From: Nitrospirota bacterium
Lineage (GTDB): Bacteria > Nitrospirota > Nitrospiria > Nitrospirales > Nitrospiraceae
Assembly: GCA_004296865.1 (NCBI GenBank)
Contig: SCVQ01000124.1
Coordinates: forward strand, 1-7,117
DNA length: 7,117 bases
Direction: 5' to 3'
Both the position numbers and the translations under genes were made by a program. The notes beneath the pieces are model-generated. The model had not been told where the DNA came from. It searched no databases and saw only the letters and a program-made list of their open reading frames with translations. Shown piece after piece: positions 6,651 to 7,117 of this stretch (its first letter is position 1; every line of letters starts with the position of its first letter).

Positions 6651-7117
6651 ATGGCTGCAGCCGACACAGAACCGGCAACGCCTCTGGAACCGGCGGAACA
6701 GGCCGGACAGATGAGACGCTATACCTATGCGGTCTCCACGCTCATGGTCGTGCTCTGCAACGCCGTCTTCCTGCTCGGCCTCTGGGTCAGTGGAGTCAAT
6801 CTGGACAGCCTGATCAGGACGCCCGATCTCTTCGACCCCACCCAGGATGTCTGCCTCCGATTGAGCTGGCACCGAGTGGCTGGCGCAGCGGATCCCGTGC
6901 GGCTCTGCCACGAATGGATCAACCTCTCGGACCCCTCGGGCAACACGCACACCTTTCAGAAAGACATCACGGTCGTCCAGGGAGCCGATGGCAAGCTCTA
7001 TTTCGACCAGCCGGCCCGCGTGGACTACCGGCTCTTCCTGTTGGGCGCCTTTGTCATCGCGGTCATCGCCTGCGGCGTGCGGATCAAGCGGTCCTTGATC
7101 GCCCGGTATCGGCGACG
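6651..7117 (+). CDS. Small two-helix membrane protein of unknown function (partial at right edge)
   Basis: The frame from ATG 6651 is open to the window edge (155 full codons, no stop). It starts 14 bp after glyS with GGTGAG 5 bases before the ATG, so it is probably translated from the glyQS mRNA. The layout is a polar Ala/Glu/Pro-rich N-terminus (1-20), a hydrophobic helix (about 26-47, YAVSTLMVVLCNAVFLLGL), a soluble loop of about 80 residues, a second hydrophobic helix (about 127-143, LFLLGAFVIAVIACGV) and then a basic tail (RIKRSLIARYRR). The basic tail suggests that both ends are cytoplasmic and that the loop is periplasmic. The loop has two cysteines (68 and 86) in VCLRLSWHR and RLCHEWINL, which could form a disulfide, plus His74 and His87. 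I do not recognise a family. It may be a conserved lineage-specific protein, and adjacency to glyS does not imply a role in tRNA charging. Confidence 0.8.
   Translation, partial: MAAADTEPATPLEPAEQAGQMRRYTYAVSTLMVVLCNAVFLLGLWVSGVNLDSLIRTPDLFDPTQDVCLRLSWHRVAGAADPVRLCHEWINLSDPSGNTHTFQKDITVVQGADGKLYFDQPARVDYRLFLLGAFVIAVIACGVRIKRSLIARYRR

Noticed and set aside
5854..6678. A 274-codon open frame on the minus strand opposite the end of glyS
   Set aside because: Antisense shadow of glyS; its protein has no membrane, motif or domain signature.

Overview
The window looks like an ordinary chromosomal segment from a GC-rich bacterium (roughly 60% G+C by eye). It carries two divergent transcription units. 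The sulfate-binding protein has a cyanobacterial SbpA-like signature, glycyl-tRNA synthetase is of the two-subunit type, and an Rrf2-family regulator heads the transport operon. Together these would fit a Nitrospirota-like (Nitrospira) organism. That assignment is inferred from remembered family resemblance and was not tested by any search.

Left unit, minus strand, read from about 3310 down to 1: promoter, then an Rrf2-family regulator with four cysteines (3241-2783), a periplasmic sulfate-binding protein (2802-1711, overlapping the regulator's end), the CysT/CysU permease (1681-827) and the CysW permease (from 771, running off the left edge). This is a sulfate/thiosulfate ABC importer operon with its likely regulator as first gene. 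The ATPase (CysA) is not in the window and would be expected just beyond the left edge.

Centre (about 3242-3534): a divergent control region. On the minus strand there is a good sigma-70-type promoter (TTGACG, 17 bp, TATTGT), with two small dyads between the -10 box and the regulator's start codon that could be operators. On the plus strand there is a TTGACA promoter with an extended -10. It is followed at once by a strong 34-base inverted repeat that would form a hairpin at the 5' end of the glyQ mRNA.

Right unit, plus strand: glyQ (alpha subunit) and glyS (beta subunit) of glycyl-tRNA synthetase, 15 bp apart, then after 14 bp a small two-helix membrane protein of unknown function that is cut by the right edge.

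I found no mobile element, CRISPR array, RNA gene, phage gene or defence-type gene. The least ordinary signals are the four-cysteine regulator in a sulfate operon with a candidate operator, the hairpin in the glyQ leader, the basic N-terminal extension on GlyS, and the uncharacterised membrane protein behind glyS.
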